Counted from the stretch's first letter, positions 27,190 to 36,714 are shown. The stretch is 64,000 bases of DNA from an uncultured Porphyromonas sp. (GCA_934364985.1 CAKRMU010000007.1:1-64000); one strand, 5' to 3'. Notes: generated by a model not told the origin, from the letters alone. Made by a program: numbers and translations.

Positions 27190-28311
27190 TTACTGACTTA
27201 CGATATCAATGATTACCCTATCTGCCACATCGACGCCCTTCTCTGTAAGGCTGATTCTATCGCCATCTTGCTTGAGCAATCCCGACTGCTTCAAACGATT
27301 AATGGCATCTTCGGGGATAGGAATATCAAGGGTAGCCATCTCGTTAATAGATATTCCTTGGCACGTCCTTAGCCTTGTAAGGAAGTACTCATCCTGAATC
27401 ATCTCTTGAGAAAGTCGCTCATAGGTGCGACTTGATAGGCATCCGCTGTACAATAGTTCCCTATTGTAAGTATTAAGTGACGCGACATTCCACGACCGCC
27501 AAGGGTGTATATAACTATGGGCAGAGGGGCCAAATCCTAAGTAGCTACCCCCTGACCAATAAATGCTATTGTGCCGGGAACGGAATCCCTTTTTTGAGTA
27601 GTTAGAGATCTCATAATGCTCATACCCAGCGAGCTTTAATAGCCTGTCTATTGAGTGGCTCATCTGCAAAGAGACGTCTTCTGGGATCGGGGTTATCTCG
27701 CCTTTATTCCGCATCTCAGCGAAAGGTGTTCCCTGCTCATAGATGAGGTCGTATGTGGATATATGTTCGGGCGAAAGTGCGATCATCTGCAGCACATCAT
27801 CCTCCACATCCTTAAGGCTACTTCCAGGGATGCTGTAAATCAGATCGAGCGATATATTTGTAGCTCCTTCGGTGCGTAGGAAATTGTATAGCTCAAAACT
27901 CTCGTCCGAAGAGTGCCGTCTTCCGAGGGTTTTAAGTAGGGGATTGTGAAAGCTCTGTACTCCCACACTGAAGCGATTAATACCCAACTTGATTAATTGG
28001 GATACCTCTATCTGCGACACGTCACCGGGGTTGCACTCAATGGTTATTTCGGCATTCTTAGAGATATTGTAGCACTCTTTTACTGTCGTGATGATCGTAT
28101 CTATGAGCTTGTAATTAAGCAACGACGGGGTCCCTCCGCCCAAGTATATGGTTTCTACCATGTCGGTACTTAGCTCGTAACTTCTTTGTCTAATCTCCAC
28201 GAGCAATGCCTGAACAAAGCCTTCGATTTGTCTTGCATTAACGACGGAATAAAAGTCGCAATAGCTACACTTTTTTTGACAAAATGGGATATGAATATAT
28301 ATTCCTACCAT
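27190..28311 (-). CDS. hemW: HemW-like radical SAM protein
   Basis: HemW is a heme chaperone related to oxygen-independent coproporphyrinogen oxidase HemN. The 373-aa product has the radical SAM cysteines in FCQKKCSYCDFYS (CxxxCxxC), GGGTPS, ECNPGD, and a C-terminal HemN_C winged-helix region. The extra Cys just before the radical SAM motif, typical of true HemN, is absent, which favours HemW. It lies 12 bp after the LuxR gene. Confidence 0.9.
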   Translation of the reverse strand: MVGIYIHIPFCQKKCSYCDFYSVVNARQIEGFVQALLVEIRQRSYELSTDMVETIYLGGGTPSLLNYKLIDTIITTVKECYNISKNAEITIECNPGDVSQIEVSQLIKLGINRFSVGVQSFHNPLLKTLGRRHSSDESFELYNFLRTEGATNISLDLIYSIPGSSLKDVEDDVLQMIALSPEHISTYDLIYEQGTPFAEMRNKGEITPIPEDVSLQMSHSIDRLLKLAGYEHYEISNYSKKGFRSRHNSIYWSGGSYLGFGPSAHSYIHPWRSWNVASLNTYNRELLYSGCLSSRTYERLSQEMIQDEYFLTRLRTCQGISINEMATLDIPIPEDAINRLKQSGLLKQDGDRISLTEKGVDVADRVIIDIVSQ

Positions 28312-28323
28312 CAGTTTGAGCCG

Positions 28324-28926
28324 TTATATCTTGATATCCTCAAGGGTAACCAATTTATTCATAATGGCATAAATGGTGAGTCCGGAAGCACTATGAATGT
28401 TAAGTTTTCGGGCAATATTCCGTCGGTGAGTTATGATTGTGTGTGTTGAGAGATACAATTGCTCTGCTATCTCTTTATTGGTTAAGCCTTTGACTACTGC
28501 TATCACGACCTCCTGCTCTCGGGGCGTTAGCAATGTCTCATCGCCATCTTGATCCATCTCGAGGACGGCCTCAAGAATTTGGATAATGTCTGTTTCGGCG
28601 TCGGTATTACTAATTTTTGCGTCAAAAAATTTACACAGCCGGCTCTCTCCAAGTGTGTTACAATATGAAACGATAGGGAAGGAATATCCTCCTACCGCTT
28701 TTTTAAACGCTGGCACCATAGTGTCAGATAAGACGATGGGAGATACGATAAGGAGGTCGGGCATCATCTCTTTACACTTGTCAATAAGTCTATATATATC
28801 GGCGATACGTTCGATCCGAAATGTTATAGCGGTCTGGTTTTTCAATTGATGCTCCAAGTAATAAGCATCGGCGTCATTAGACATTGCCAAAAGTAGAGAG
28901 TAGACATTGTTGCTATGTGCCATCAC
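28324..28926 (-). CDS. LuxR-type regulator with atypical receiver domain
   Basis: The C-terminal ~65 residues are a LuxR/NarL HTH (LTPREQEVVIAVVKGLTNKEIAEQLYLSTHTIITHRRNIARKL). The N-terminal ~125 residues look like a receiver-domain fold but lack a clear phospho-acceptor Asp and acidic pocket, so phosphorylation is doubtful. No histidine kinase is nearby. The start overlaps the hemerythrin-like gene by 4 bp, suggesting that the upstream protein provides the signal. Possible inputs are oxygen, NO or iron status; this is inference. Confidence 0.85.
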   Translation of the reverse strand: MMAHSNNVYSLLLAMSNDADAYYLEHQLKNQTAITFRIERIADIYRLIDKCKEMMPDLLIVSPIVLSDTMVPAFKKAVGGYSFPIVSYCNTLGESRLCKFFDAKISNTDAETDIIQILEAVLEMDQDGDETLLTPREQEVVIAVVKGLTNKEIAEQLYLSTHTIITHRRNIARKLNIHSASGLTIYAIMNKLVTLEDIKI

Positions 28927-29606
28927 AACCTCCTTTCAAGTTCTTTGACACAAGGAATAAAAATATAGTCCTCTACGCTGTTGTGGTTAAGCAGTTCTTC
29001 GCTACACGTAAACAGCTCATGGAGCATATTATTGACCTTATTCCCGGAGTTGGCATAATACTTAATAAAGATGCTCTTGAGCTCAACCATCTTGAGCTCC
29101 ACTTGATCATGTCGCTTTTGGAAAGTCTCAATCGAGTAATCCTTGTCCTTAACTCCGTTGAGTAGCCCGTCGACATAAGGGAAAACCACTTGGTCTTCAT
29201 ACTTCATGTGCTGATGCACTTCTTCGCTGTATTCATCGAAGTATTTACCGATGACAAATTGAATATCCTCCGGAGCGTCTTCGATAGCTTCATTCATATT
29301 GCACCTTATCTCCGGCAATCGAAAGTCAAGGAAATAAGAATGGCTGTTACGCAAAAAAGTGATGATCTGAGGGATAGAAAGCTCAGGCTTATTTTCGTCA
29401 TCAGGCATAACATCAAAGAGTAAAAAGTGGACGATATATAGGAATGTATCCACATCCACATCGTGCTCATCGCATATCTCCTTAATCGTTTTCTCTCCCA
29501 TCCCTAAGGAAATACCAAATCTATTGATCAATAGTAAGATGCTGTAATGGTCACAAACCAAGTCTGCCATCTTGCTATGGGGGGAATAGTGTTTATACCT
29601 CATCAT
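28923..29606 (-). CDS. Hemerythrin-like protein related to RIC/YtfE/ScdA
   Basis: The product (~227 aa) carries hemerythrin-type di-iron motifs: HxxxE in HMKYEDQVVFPYVD, a central His-rich helix (FQKRHDQVELK), and HNSVEDYIFIPCVKEL. The N-terminal ~75 residues (LLINRFGISLGMGEKTIKEICDEH) resemble the DUF542/ScdA_N domain of iron-centre repair proteins, with the usual Cys pair replaced. The start at 29606 is chosen because a TTG further upstream overlaps the -7 box. It is translationally coupled to the LuxR regulator, so an oxygen or NO sensor role is as plausible as repair. Confidence 0.8.
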   Translation of the reverse strand: MMRYKHYSPHSKMADLVCDHYSILLLINRFGISLGMGEKTIKEICDEHDVDVDTFLYIVHFLLFDVMPDDENKPELSIPQIITFLRNSHSYFLDFRLPEIRCNMNEAIEDAPEDIQFVIGKYFDEYSEEVHQHMKYEDQVVFPYVDGLLNGVKDKDYSIETFQKRHDQVELKMVELKSIFIKYYANSGNKVNNMLHELFTCSEELLNHNSVEDYIFIPCVKELERRL

Positions 29607-29636
29607 GATTTCATTATTCAATACTTTACTGATAGA

Positions 29637-29644
29637 CAAATATA
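29637..29644 (-). promoter_or_regulatory. -7 box of the hemerythrin-LuxR-hemW run
   Basis: Minus-strand TATATTTG, an exact consensus match, lies 30 bp upstream of the ATG at 29606 in the gap after the amidase gene. Confidence 0.55.
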
Positions 29645-29687
29645 AATAATCTCTGCTATCATTACCTCACCACTTATAGGTATTTCG

Positions 29688-30812
29688 TCAATAGTAGCTA
29701 CCTACCTTACGATCATCGCTATCAAAGCCTACGATAAAGCAGTCTTTATACTTAGCCTTTAGCTTACGTTGGAGAGCTTTAGCCTCACTCAGTTTTGTGG
29801 TATTATATAGTGTATATTTGTAGTATCCGCCCTCTTGGTATACCCTCATCTCGTCGGCATAAGCACCGAAGTGCGAGGGCTTAAGTCGGCGTTTATCTGC
29901 CATCACTTGCACTCTATAATATACCTGACTGTCTGCGTCTTTATCTATAGTGGCTGACTTTTCGTCTTTAGGAGGGTCGGTCTCCTCCACGGATGATTTA
30001 GGGGTATCCTTAGCTTTGGTATCGCGGTATGTTTTATTTTTGTAGCCAACAACGCCCTTGGCAATATTTTTAGCGAGATTGTTTCTACCGCTTTTCGAGG
30101 TCATATAATCCTCATCATCTCTATTTGAAATAAAGCCAAGCTCCACTAAAACACTCGGCATTGCCACCTCTCTAAGCACCAAAAAACCGGCCTGTCTCAC
30201 ACCCCTATTCCCTAAGCCACAAGTGGCCAATCCCTTTTGAATCACTTCGGCAAGAGCGATACTCTGCTCTATATGCTTATTCTGAATAAAGTTAAATATG
30301 ATGTAGCTCTCGGACTGATTGGGGTCAAAGCCACTATACGAGACACTATAATCTTTTTCATAGAGAATTGCCGAATTCTCTTTCATAGCTACCTCCAGAT
30401 TATCCTGCGTCCTATGCAAACCTAATACGTATGTCTCCGACCCTTTTGGTGTGGATGTCTTGTGCGAATTAGCGTGAATGGAGACAAAGAGATCTGCCTT
30501 TTTCTTATTGGCAAAAGTCGCTCTATCATTGAGGGGAATAAACTTATCTGTATCCCGTGTGTAATAAACCGTGATACTGGGATCCATACTTTTGATCTGC
30601 CTCCCTACCTCCATGGCGACACTTAAAACCACATCTTTTTCCCACGACTTATGCCCCTTTGCTCCGCCATCTTTACCACCATGTCCAGGATCGATGACGA
30701 CTACGAAACGCCCCTTATCTTTTGACGTCGCCCCAAAACCAATACTGGGGAGCATCAAAAATGCGACAATTGAAAGAAGTATTTTGAAAAACTTGATATG
30801 CTTCATCACCAT
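29688..30812 (-). CDS. N-acetylmuramoyl-L-alanine amidase with SPOR-like C-terminus
   Basis: This zinc amidase cleaves the peptide stem from peptidoglycan in the periplasm. The 374-aa product has a signal peptide (residues 1-~28, cleavage near GFGA), then an Amidase_3 domain with zinc ligands in IDPGHGGKDGG, the Glu of EKDVVLSVA and SIHANSH, and the catalytic Glu in VLVELGFISN. The C-terminal ~75 residues (YYRVQVMADKRRL to FIVGF) look like a SPOR peptidoglycan-binding domain, which often targets the division septum. A Lys/Glu-rich linker joins the two. Confidence 0.92.
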   Translation of the reverse strand: MVMKHIKFFKILLSIVAFLMLPSIGFGATSKDKGRFVVVIDPGHGGKDGGAKGHKSWEKDVVLSVAMEVGRQIKSMDPSITVYYTRDTDKFIPLNDRATFANKKKADLFVSIHANSHKTSTPKGSETYVLGLHRTQDNLEVAMKENSAILYEKDYSVSYSGFDPNQSESYIIFNFIQNKHIEQSIALAEVIQKGLATCGLGNRGVRQAGFLVLREVAMPSVLVELGFISNRDDEDYMTSKSGRNNLAKNIAKGVVGYKNKTYRDTKAKDTPKSSVEETDPPKDEKSATIDKDADSQVYYRVQVMADKRRLKPSHFGAYADEMRVYQEGGYYKYTLYNTTKLSEAKALQRKLKAKYKDCFIVGFDSDDRKVGSYY

Positions 30813-31002
30813 TCTTACCGACTAATACCACAAATACACTGCGAAGTTAATCAAAACTTCAAAAACCGCAAAGTCTCGATGTGATATTTGCCACATATCA
30901 TAGCGTGTGGCACTATGTCCTATGCCCTTATGGCACCATGACACGACTATATGGACTCTGAAAAACTACGGAGAGATGCGAGATAGCACTATCAGCAAAA
31001 AC

Positions 31003-31086
31003 GGATACCCTATATCAGCCCAAACGAATTCCCTATATTAGTCTCAGCGAATATAGGGAATTCGCCGAGGCTGATTCCAAGTATCC
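31003..31086. repeat. 84-bp modular palindromic element, copy E
   Basis: Cores GGATACCCTATATCA, GAATTCCCTATATTA, GAATATAGGGAATTC, TGATTCCAAGTATCC; spacers GCCCAAAC, GTCTCAGC, GCCGAGGC. The inverse of core 3 is GAATTCCCTATATTC, matching core 2 at 14 of 15 positions, including the private T that makes GAATTCC instead of GAATACC. Preceded by CAAAAAC. It lies 33 bp beyond the 3' end of the GH51-like gene. The rest of the 307-bp gap 30813-31119 shows nothing recognisable. Confidence 0.92.
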
Positions 31087-31119
31087 ACATTTCGGCAGTG
31101 TACTAAGCCAAAAAGGCTT

Positions 31120-33045
31120 TTACTCGAGACAAAAGATAACCACTTCGTAGGGAGCAAAGCGGTAAGATATGGACGAACTGAGAGGCAGTTTATGGTAGTC
31201 CTCCTTACGCTCATAGCGTGTAAAGCCTTCGAGGTGCATACTTGTCGTAGGCTCGGTAGAGGTATACGAAATGATCTTAACCCCCGAAAAGTCGCTATTT
31301 TTGCCCTTGACCTTTAATTGATAATTAAGGGGGTGCCGCGTTACATTTACCGCCTTTAGATAATACTTTTTCTGCTCTTTGTCGCAAGTAATGGAGACAA
31401 GGATATCGGACGAAATAGGGCTGATGGCATCCACTTTCGGGAGCAATGCCCCGCGGTAGGTCTGGTAATCCCTAAGGTACTCATAGAGAAGTGTAGGGCG
31501 ATAGTGACCACCTACGACGGCTATCAAAGGGAAATCTCGTACCTCGTCTGTCGATAGTAATGGGGCAATGCCAAGGGACTTAACGTAAGCCGAACGTTGC
31601 TCTGCGAGGATGAGGAAAGCCGCCCGAAGTGACAAAGGAGGCAAGAAATACTCTTGTGCATTATTTGACTCAAAATACACCTCACTCATCATCTGAGGGT
31701 AGAGATACTGCTCCTTACCGGTCATAATAGAGTCGATAGCAGGCAATGCATCAAAGGATATTTTGGGCAAAACAACATCCTCCGTATAGTCGCTGTATTT
31801 ATGATAGGGTGACGCATCGCTCGCCCTAATCAATTGGAGGTGATCGTGAGTGATAGATAGCTCATCTACCAATTGCGTAAAGCGCCTATCGTACTCCGCA
31901 CCTCCAAGATGGTATCCTAACTGAAGTGCAGTGTCGTCATTCCCCTCCTCCATTAAGCGAGCAGCCTTGACTATAGTTTGAGACATCGACTTAATGTCCT
32001 CTACACGCTGAATAAAGTCGGGGTCGGTAAACCCAAAATTCATTACAAGGATAGAGGGACACTTTAGATGCTTACTGAGATGAAAGAAATCTTGCGAAGA
32101 GAAACTTCCTCGATACTCATTCTTTTGAAGTGTCCATAAGGACTTCTGTGGCAATGAATCTGCAAAAACCGGATAGGTACCCGGATACAAACCATTTGCA
32201 GTTGTCCCACCTGGGAAGCGGATAAATCCTAAAGAAAGGCTATCTAATAGAGCTACCAATTCATTACTTAACCCATAAGTAACGCTCTGTGGGTCTGGCA
32301 TCAAGCTTAAGCTATCCAGCCTCACAAGGGCTTTTCGTTTACTGCTCCAGTAGGAGATACTATCGCTTTCAATCAATACAGGTTCGCCCTCAGACACTCT
32401 CACTTCCAGCAATAGACTTCCCCCCTTTATTGCTTTATCAATAGTCAACTTTCGGCTAAGTGTAGTCGCTTTTTGCGGTAATGAGATAGAGGCTATATTC
32501 GAACACACTTTGAGCGAATCATCCACAACAGAGACACACAACTCGGAAACGCCAAGTGAGCTGCCGAGGACAGTGAACATATAGGACGTGCCTTCCGTCG
32601 CTTCAAAGCCCTGCAAGGATTGCTTCACAGCAACGATACTATCAGTACTCAATGCCCCTATTTGCATGTAATGATTATCCCCCTCAGCCACCACAGATAC
32701 AGCTCCTCCTAAAACTTCCCAGCCATAATGCTCCTCAGGAAGAGGATAAAAAAGCCGAGAGCCATTTGGGGTCACCACCTCCCGTGTCTGAGGGTCATAA
32801 CCCACCCCAAGGGGGCGAGTCGCCAACTCAAAATCAGGGTTAATCAGTAGGTTGGGACTCAAAAGATCCCTCCCTCCATTCCCCGGATCAAGCGTCACAC
32901 CTATCGGAAGAAGCCCATCATAAAGTACGGGTTGGTCAGTATCTATGACAATAACTCCGGCATACGGTTCGTGTGACTGGCACGAAGTTAATAGCGTAAC
33001 ACCAGCAAAAAAGAGTGGCAATATCCGTAGCAGATAACCTCGCAC
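31120..33045 (-). CDS. GH51-like lipoprotein with altered catalytic motifs
   Basis: The 641-aa lipoprotein (lipobox TSC, Cys at residue 22) has an N-terminal carbohydrate-binding-like domain (~60-240) and a barrel domain with the GH51 arabinofuranosidase hallmark GFIRFPGG near residue 275. The acid/base motif, usually GNE, reads HLGGAEYD here, and the nucleophile segment appears as MSEVYFES. Activity on arabinofuranosides is therefore uncertain; the protein may bind glycan or have changed specificity. It is third in the ADH-M43-GH51-like operon, 6 bp after the protease. Confidence 0.65.
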   Translation of the reverse strand: MRGYLLRILPLFFAGVTLLTSCQSHEPYAGVIVIDTDQPVLYDGLLPIGVTLDPGNGGRDLLSPNLLINPDFELATRPLGVGYDPQTREVVTPNGSRLFYPLPEEHYGWEVLGGAVSVVAEGDNHYMQIGALSTDSIVAVKQSLQGFEATEGTSYMFTVLGSSLGVSELCVSVVDDSLKVCSNIASISLPQKATTLSRKLTIDKAIKGGSLLLEVRVSEGEPVLIESDSISYWSSKRKALVRLDSLSLMPDPQSVTYGLSNELVALLDSLSLGFIRFPGGTTANGLYPGTYPVFADSLPQKSLWTLQKNEYRGSFSSQDFFHLSKHLKCPSILVMNFGFTDPDFIQRVEDIKSMSQTIVKAARLMEEGNDDTALQLGYHLGGAEYDRRFTQLVDELSITHDHLQLIRASDASPYHKYSDYTEDVVLPKISFDALPAIDSIMTGKEQYLYPQMMSEVYFESNNAQEYFLPPLSLRAAFLILAEQRSAYVKSLGIAPLLSTDEVRDFPLIAVVGGHYRPTLLYEYLRDYQTYRGALLPKVDAISPISSDILVSITCDKEQKKYYLKAVNVTRHPLNYQLKVKGKNSDFSGVKIISYTSTEPTTSMHLEGFTRYERKEDYHKLPLSSSISYRFAPYEVVIFCLE

Positions 33046-33051
33046 ACCAAT

Positions 33052-34566
33052 CTAATGTATAGGGCTAATCGTAGTACATTTTACGGCTCTCGGTGACCCC
33101 TCAACCATAACTGGGACACCCCGAATACCCATCACAGCACTCCGCGGAGTAACTAATTTGATACCCGGAGTAGTGTAACTATTGTAGAGGACTTTACGCA
33201 TTCGGCGGATCTGTTGTGGCGTAAATTCGTCACTGTATGTAAAGTCATAATCCATTATATTAGTAGACTCAAAGCGACCTCCATTACAATCATTGCGTTG
33301 CAAAAGGCCCTTAATCTGCACGAACGGAGTCTCACCCGAAGCGATAATGTCTTGCCTACTTTTTTCGTACTGATACCTATTGTAGCTCCTCGTATCATCG
33401 CAATAATCCGTATCCTCACAGCTATCTAAGATGAGCTCACCTTGGGTATCGTGCATTTCCGAGAAAGTATGAAAGAGTCCTAAATAGTGGCCAAGCTCAT
33501 GGGCAACTGTATTCATCCCGAGGTCAGCTTTCAGGAATGTGTACCGCCATAGTCGCCACTCAAAGGCATCCGAATTAATCACTACGCAATGGTTATAATT
33601 GGAAAAAGCATCCAAGCCTCCCTTATTTTTGATGATGTCTTCTGCCCCCTTAGAGAGGGTAGATAGCCCATCTATGGGAGCCGAACTCAAGGCAAAGGGC
33701 AGGTGCGAAATCCCTAATGTCACTTGATTTTCTGTCTCACCATGCTTGGTGAAAGGGAAGACATACACGTTGATGTATTTCTTAATTGGCCATGCCATAG
33801 AGTGGAAACGTCCTCCTGCTTTGTCCCCCATTACGTCTGAAGGCTCTAAGGATCTCTCCTCCATTGCTACGGCATCTATTCCGGCGGGACTTATCCTATT
33901 TCCTTGGGGGTCTTCCGTAGCTAAGACGAAGCGGATGTTGGATATTTTCGGCAAGTAATATACGTCATCTGTCGCTTGATAGTTCCGCTTAATCCCTCTG
34001 TATATCTCATTACCTTTCACTTCAGGTCGCTCTCCGTATCGGCGATTTACGTAATTGAGCATCGTCTGAGCTTCGGTACTATTCAAGACGTATTTACGCT
34101 TTAGGGTATCAGGATTTAGCTTATCAGCCTCGTTATATAGCACGTGAAAAATGACTGGTAGCTCATAGATCACGGTCTCGGGGTCAATCCCTTCGCCTCC
34201 TAATTGCTTAATCGTCACCTCTACTTTTGCTTTTGATGTTGAGAAAGTAAGCTTTCCGCTCCGTTCTTTTCCTAAGATATTTGGGTCTACCTTTACACCT
34301 ACGACGGTTCGGGAAATGCCACCCATCTGGGCATTGGTCGACAACCAGGCTGAATTGCTCTCTACGCTCCACTGCTCGTCAGAGGAGACTATAAGTTTGA
34401 GTTTTTTCTCATTTGGGTCAGTGGGATTGCCATTTTGATCTGCTTCAAGTTCTGAGACAGAAACCATGAGACCGCTAATCTCGGTACTTTTAGCACAGCT
34501 CACCGCCATTAGTGCTACGAGAAAAAGAGCAAGGCTATATGGACTAATACGCTTCATCGACATCAC
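33052..34566 (-). CDS. M43 (pappalysin-like) metalloprotease lipoprotein with BACON-like domain
   Basis: The 504-aa lipoprotein (lipobox VSC) starts with a BACON-like beta-sandwich (residues ~35-125, containing EQWSVESNSAWLS). An M43 zinc peptidase domain follows, with HELGHYLGLFHTF (HExxHxxGxxH) near residue 365 and a Met-turn in NIMDYDF. It is probably exposed at the outer membrane surface and cleaves host or environmental proteins. The start overlaps the dehydrogenase stop by 4 bp. Related proteases occur in Porphyromonas and Bacteroides. Confidence 0.85.
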   Translation of the reverse strand: MMSMKRISPYSLALFLVALMAVSCAKSTEISGLMVSVSELEADQNGNPTDPNEKKLKLIVSSDEQWSVESNSAWLSTNAQMGGISRTVVGVKVDPNILGKERSGKLTFSTSKAKVEVTIKQLGGEGIDPETVIYELPVIFHVLYNEADKLNPDTLKRKYVLNSTEAQTMLNYVNRRYGERPEVKGNEIYRGIKRNYQATDDVYYLPKISNIRFVLATEDPQGNRISPAGIDAVAMEERSLEPSDVMGDKAGGRFHSMAWPIKKYINVYVFPFTKHGETENQVTLGISHLPFALSSAPIDGLSTLSKGAEDIIKNKGGLDAFSNYNHCVVINSDAFEWRLWRYTFLKADLGMNTVAHELGHYLGLFHTFSEMHDTQGELILDSCEDTDYCDDTRSYNRYQYEKSRQDIIASGETPFVQIKGLLQRNDCNGGRFESTNIMDYDFTYSDEFTPQQIRRMRKVLYNSYTTPGIKLVTPRSAVMGIRGVPVMVEGSPRAVKCTTISPIH

Positions 34567-35708
34567 TTTTTCGCCAATTCTAATACCTCTCTTACCTTTT
34601 CAGGTGTACCTGATCCCAATGTGCCACAAAGGGTACCACGATCCTCAAAACGTTGTGCAATCTCATCAGCAACAGCAGGATCTATGCCCCCCTCTTTTAG
34701 GGATGCAGGCAAACCGAGACTGTGTATAAAGCCCTCAATGGCTTTGATGGTATCCTTGACCATATACTCGGCATTGAGACGTCTGAGTCCGAAAATACGC
34801 TCGCCCATTTGTATAAGTTTGTCGTGCTTTTCCTCAGACATCACCTTTAGCACAGCGGGCAATACCATCATGAGCGACTCCCCATGAGTGGTATCGGTGA
34901 GGGCAGTTATCTCGTGTCCTATCATATGGGTCATCCAATCTTGTTCGACACCCATTGCCAGAAAGTAGTTGAGCCCAAAGGTCGCTGAGAGCATATACTC
35001 GCATGCCACATCATAATCATTGTGATGACTGAGTACCTTAGGAGCGATATCAAAAAGGTTGAGTAGCAACCCCTCCGACAGTCTATCCATGACACCGCTT
35101 TGCCCTGGGAAGGTAAGGTATTGCTCAAGAATGTGCATGAAAATATCTGCAAGCCCGCATGCCAATTGATGCTGAGTGAGCGTATAGGTGTATGTAGGAT
35201 CTAAGATTGAGAACTGTGGATGCTGCCCTGTCATTGGGTATTTCTCCTTGGTTGTTCTATTGGATATCACAGCACCCGAATTCATTTCGGAGCCGGTCGC
35301 AGGGACCGTTAGCACTACGCCTAATGGCAAAGAGATGCCTTGGTATCGCGTGGTCACCATCTCCCACGTAGGCATTGGGGCATTGACGCCCATAGCAATA
35401 GCTTTACTTGCATCTACGACCGAGCCTCCACCAACTGCCAAAATAAAGTTGCACCCCTTGCTCCTTGCAAGATCCACTGCTTTGTCTATCGTGATAGCAT
35501 CAGGGTTAGCATCAATACCACCAAATGGTGTAATGTCGTAGCCTTGAAGTGCTTTAAGGACTTGGTCATATATACCGTTCTTGATGATACTACCATGTCC
35601 ATAGGTGAGCAATATCTTACTCCCCTTAGGGATATTAGCACCAATCTTTTGGAGACTTCCCTCCCCAAAGATCAGCTTCGTAGGATTGCAAAAAGTAAAG
35701 TTTTTCAT
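34563..35708 (-). CDS. Iron-containing alcohol dehydrogenase (butanol dehydrogenase-like)
   Basis: The 381-aa cytoplasmic enzyme belongs to the group III metal-dependent ADH family, close to NADPH-dependent butanol dehydrogenases (YqdH/BdhA type): FTFCNPTKLIFGEGS, the nucleotide-binding VGGGSVVDASKAIA, and metal ligands in GLADIFMHILEQY and DTTHGESL. It probably reduces aldehydes. Why it is joined to two surface lipoproteins in one operon is unclear. No consensus -7 box is visible directly upstream (TACCTTAG is the nearest). Confidence 0.9.
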   Translation of the reverse strand: MKNFTFCNPTKLIFGEGSLQKIGANIPKGSKILLTYGHGSIIKNGIYDQVLKALQGYDITPFGGIDANPDAITIDKAVDLARSKGCNFILAVGGGSVVDASKAIAMGVNAPMPTWEMVTTRYQGISLPLGVVLTVPATGSEMNSGAVISNRTTKEKYPMTGQHPQFSILDPTYTYTLTQHQLACGLADIFMHILEQYLTFPGQSGVMDRLSEGLLLNLFDIAPKVLSHHNDYDVACEYMLSATFGLNYFLAMGVEQDWMTHMIGHEITALTDTTHGESLMMVLPAVLKVMSEEKHDKLIQMGERIFGLRRLNAEYMVKDTIKAIEGFIHSLGLPASLKEGGIDPAVADEIAQRFEDRGTLCGTLGSGTPEKVREVLELAKK

Positions 35709-35899
35709 CTCTTTTCCTCTCTCGTTATCAATTCAGTTTACTAAGGTACTAATTATTTGGCTAAGGACACCTCAATTATTCGCAATTAAAAGTTAAAGCA
35801 CCTTCGTCTAAAATGTAGATTAGAGCTATAGTTTTTTCGTCTCAATGAAAAGGTGCCTTTTGGCACAATAAATAGCGACCCTCAACACTGTGGGAGAAA

Positions 35900-35983
35900 G
35901 GATCCCGGATATTAGCCTTGACGAATACAGGGAATTCGCCCGGACGAATACCAGGTATTTGCCTAAGCCAATTCCGTATATCC
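35900..35983. repeat. 84-bp modular palindromic element, copy F
   Basis: Cores GGATCCCGGATATTA, GAATACAGGGAATTC, GAATACCAGGTATTT, CAATTCCGTATATCC; spacers GCCTTGAC, GCCCGGAC, GCCTAAGC. Period is exact though the cores are more diverged. It lies 92 bp beyond the 3' end of the SIS gene. In the remaining gap 35709-36075 there is a weak hairpin near 35862-35874 (GTGCC/GGCAC), and nothing else is recognised. Confidence 0.85.
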
Positions 35984-36075
35984 TTTAGAGCTTTATATAA
36001 TACACTATTCCTCAGATATTTCCAACTGATAAATCCATACAGCCCAATCAGCCCCCAGCTTCATCGCCCCCGGTA

Positions 36076-36714
36076 TTACTTTTCGCGTGAAGACCTATCG
36101 CGACTAACGGCACCGAGATACCCCCCATGGTGACGTTTGGAATAGTCAGTATAGGTAAAGTCAATAGCGGTCATCGTACTCACTACGAGCAAGTCGCCAA
36201 TGACGGTCATAGCCGTTGTGCTGGTGGTAGGAGTTAACCCCAAAGGGCAGATCTCTTCTGGTGCACCTGTGCAAAGTGTTATTGTGGCTCTTTTTGCCAA
36301 TTCACTGGAGGCATTCCCCGTGATACATATATATGGAATGCCCGGATGAAGCCGCTCTACGAGATCGACAATCTCAATTATCTCTCGCGTCTTCCCCGAA
36401 TTGCTGATGAGGATCAAGAGGTCGTCGGGGCAGATGATACCTAAATCACCATGCTGTGCTTCACTGGGATGCAAAAAGATAGCAGGCGAACCAGTGCTAC
36501 AGAAAGTGGTCGCGATATTAGCGGCGATCTGACCCGCCTTACCCATGCCACTAAGTATCAGTTTACCGCCACGCCTATGCACGTGCTCAAGGATCATATC
36601 CACGGCACGAGGATAGCTATCATCGATGGGGATTCGAGCCACTACGTCAGCTTCTTTTTGCTTTAGTTGCAATAGCTCATCAATACCTAAACGCTTATTT
36701 GAATGCAAATCCAT
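36076..36714 (-). CDS. SIS-domain isomerase, KdsD/KpsF-like without CBS domains
   Basis: The product (~212 aa) is a sugar-phosphate isomerase domain: GGKLILSGMGKAGQIAANIATTFCSTG, HPSEAQHGDLG, and ISNSGKTREIIEI. This matches arabinose-5-phosphate isomerase (KdsD), the first step of KDO synthesis, but the C-terminal CBS pair of E. coli KdsD is absent. CBS-less forms are known. The start at 36714 fits the family best; in-frame ATGs at 36762 and 36777 would extend it. kdsC in the same window belongs to the same pathway. Confidence 0.85.
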   Translation of the reverse strand: MDLHSNKRLGIDELLQLKQKEADVVARIPIDDSYPRAVDMILEHVHRRGGKLILSGMGKAGQIAANIATTFCSTGSPAIFLHPSEAQHGDLGIICPDDLLILISNSGKTREIIEIVDLVERLHPGIPYICITGNASSELAKRATITLCTGAPEEICPLGLTPTTSTTAMTVIGDLLVVSTMTAIDFTYTDYSKRHHGGYLGAVSRDRSSREK

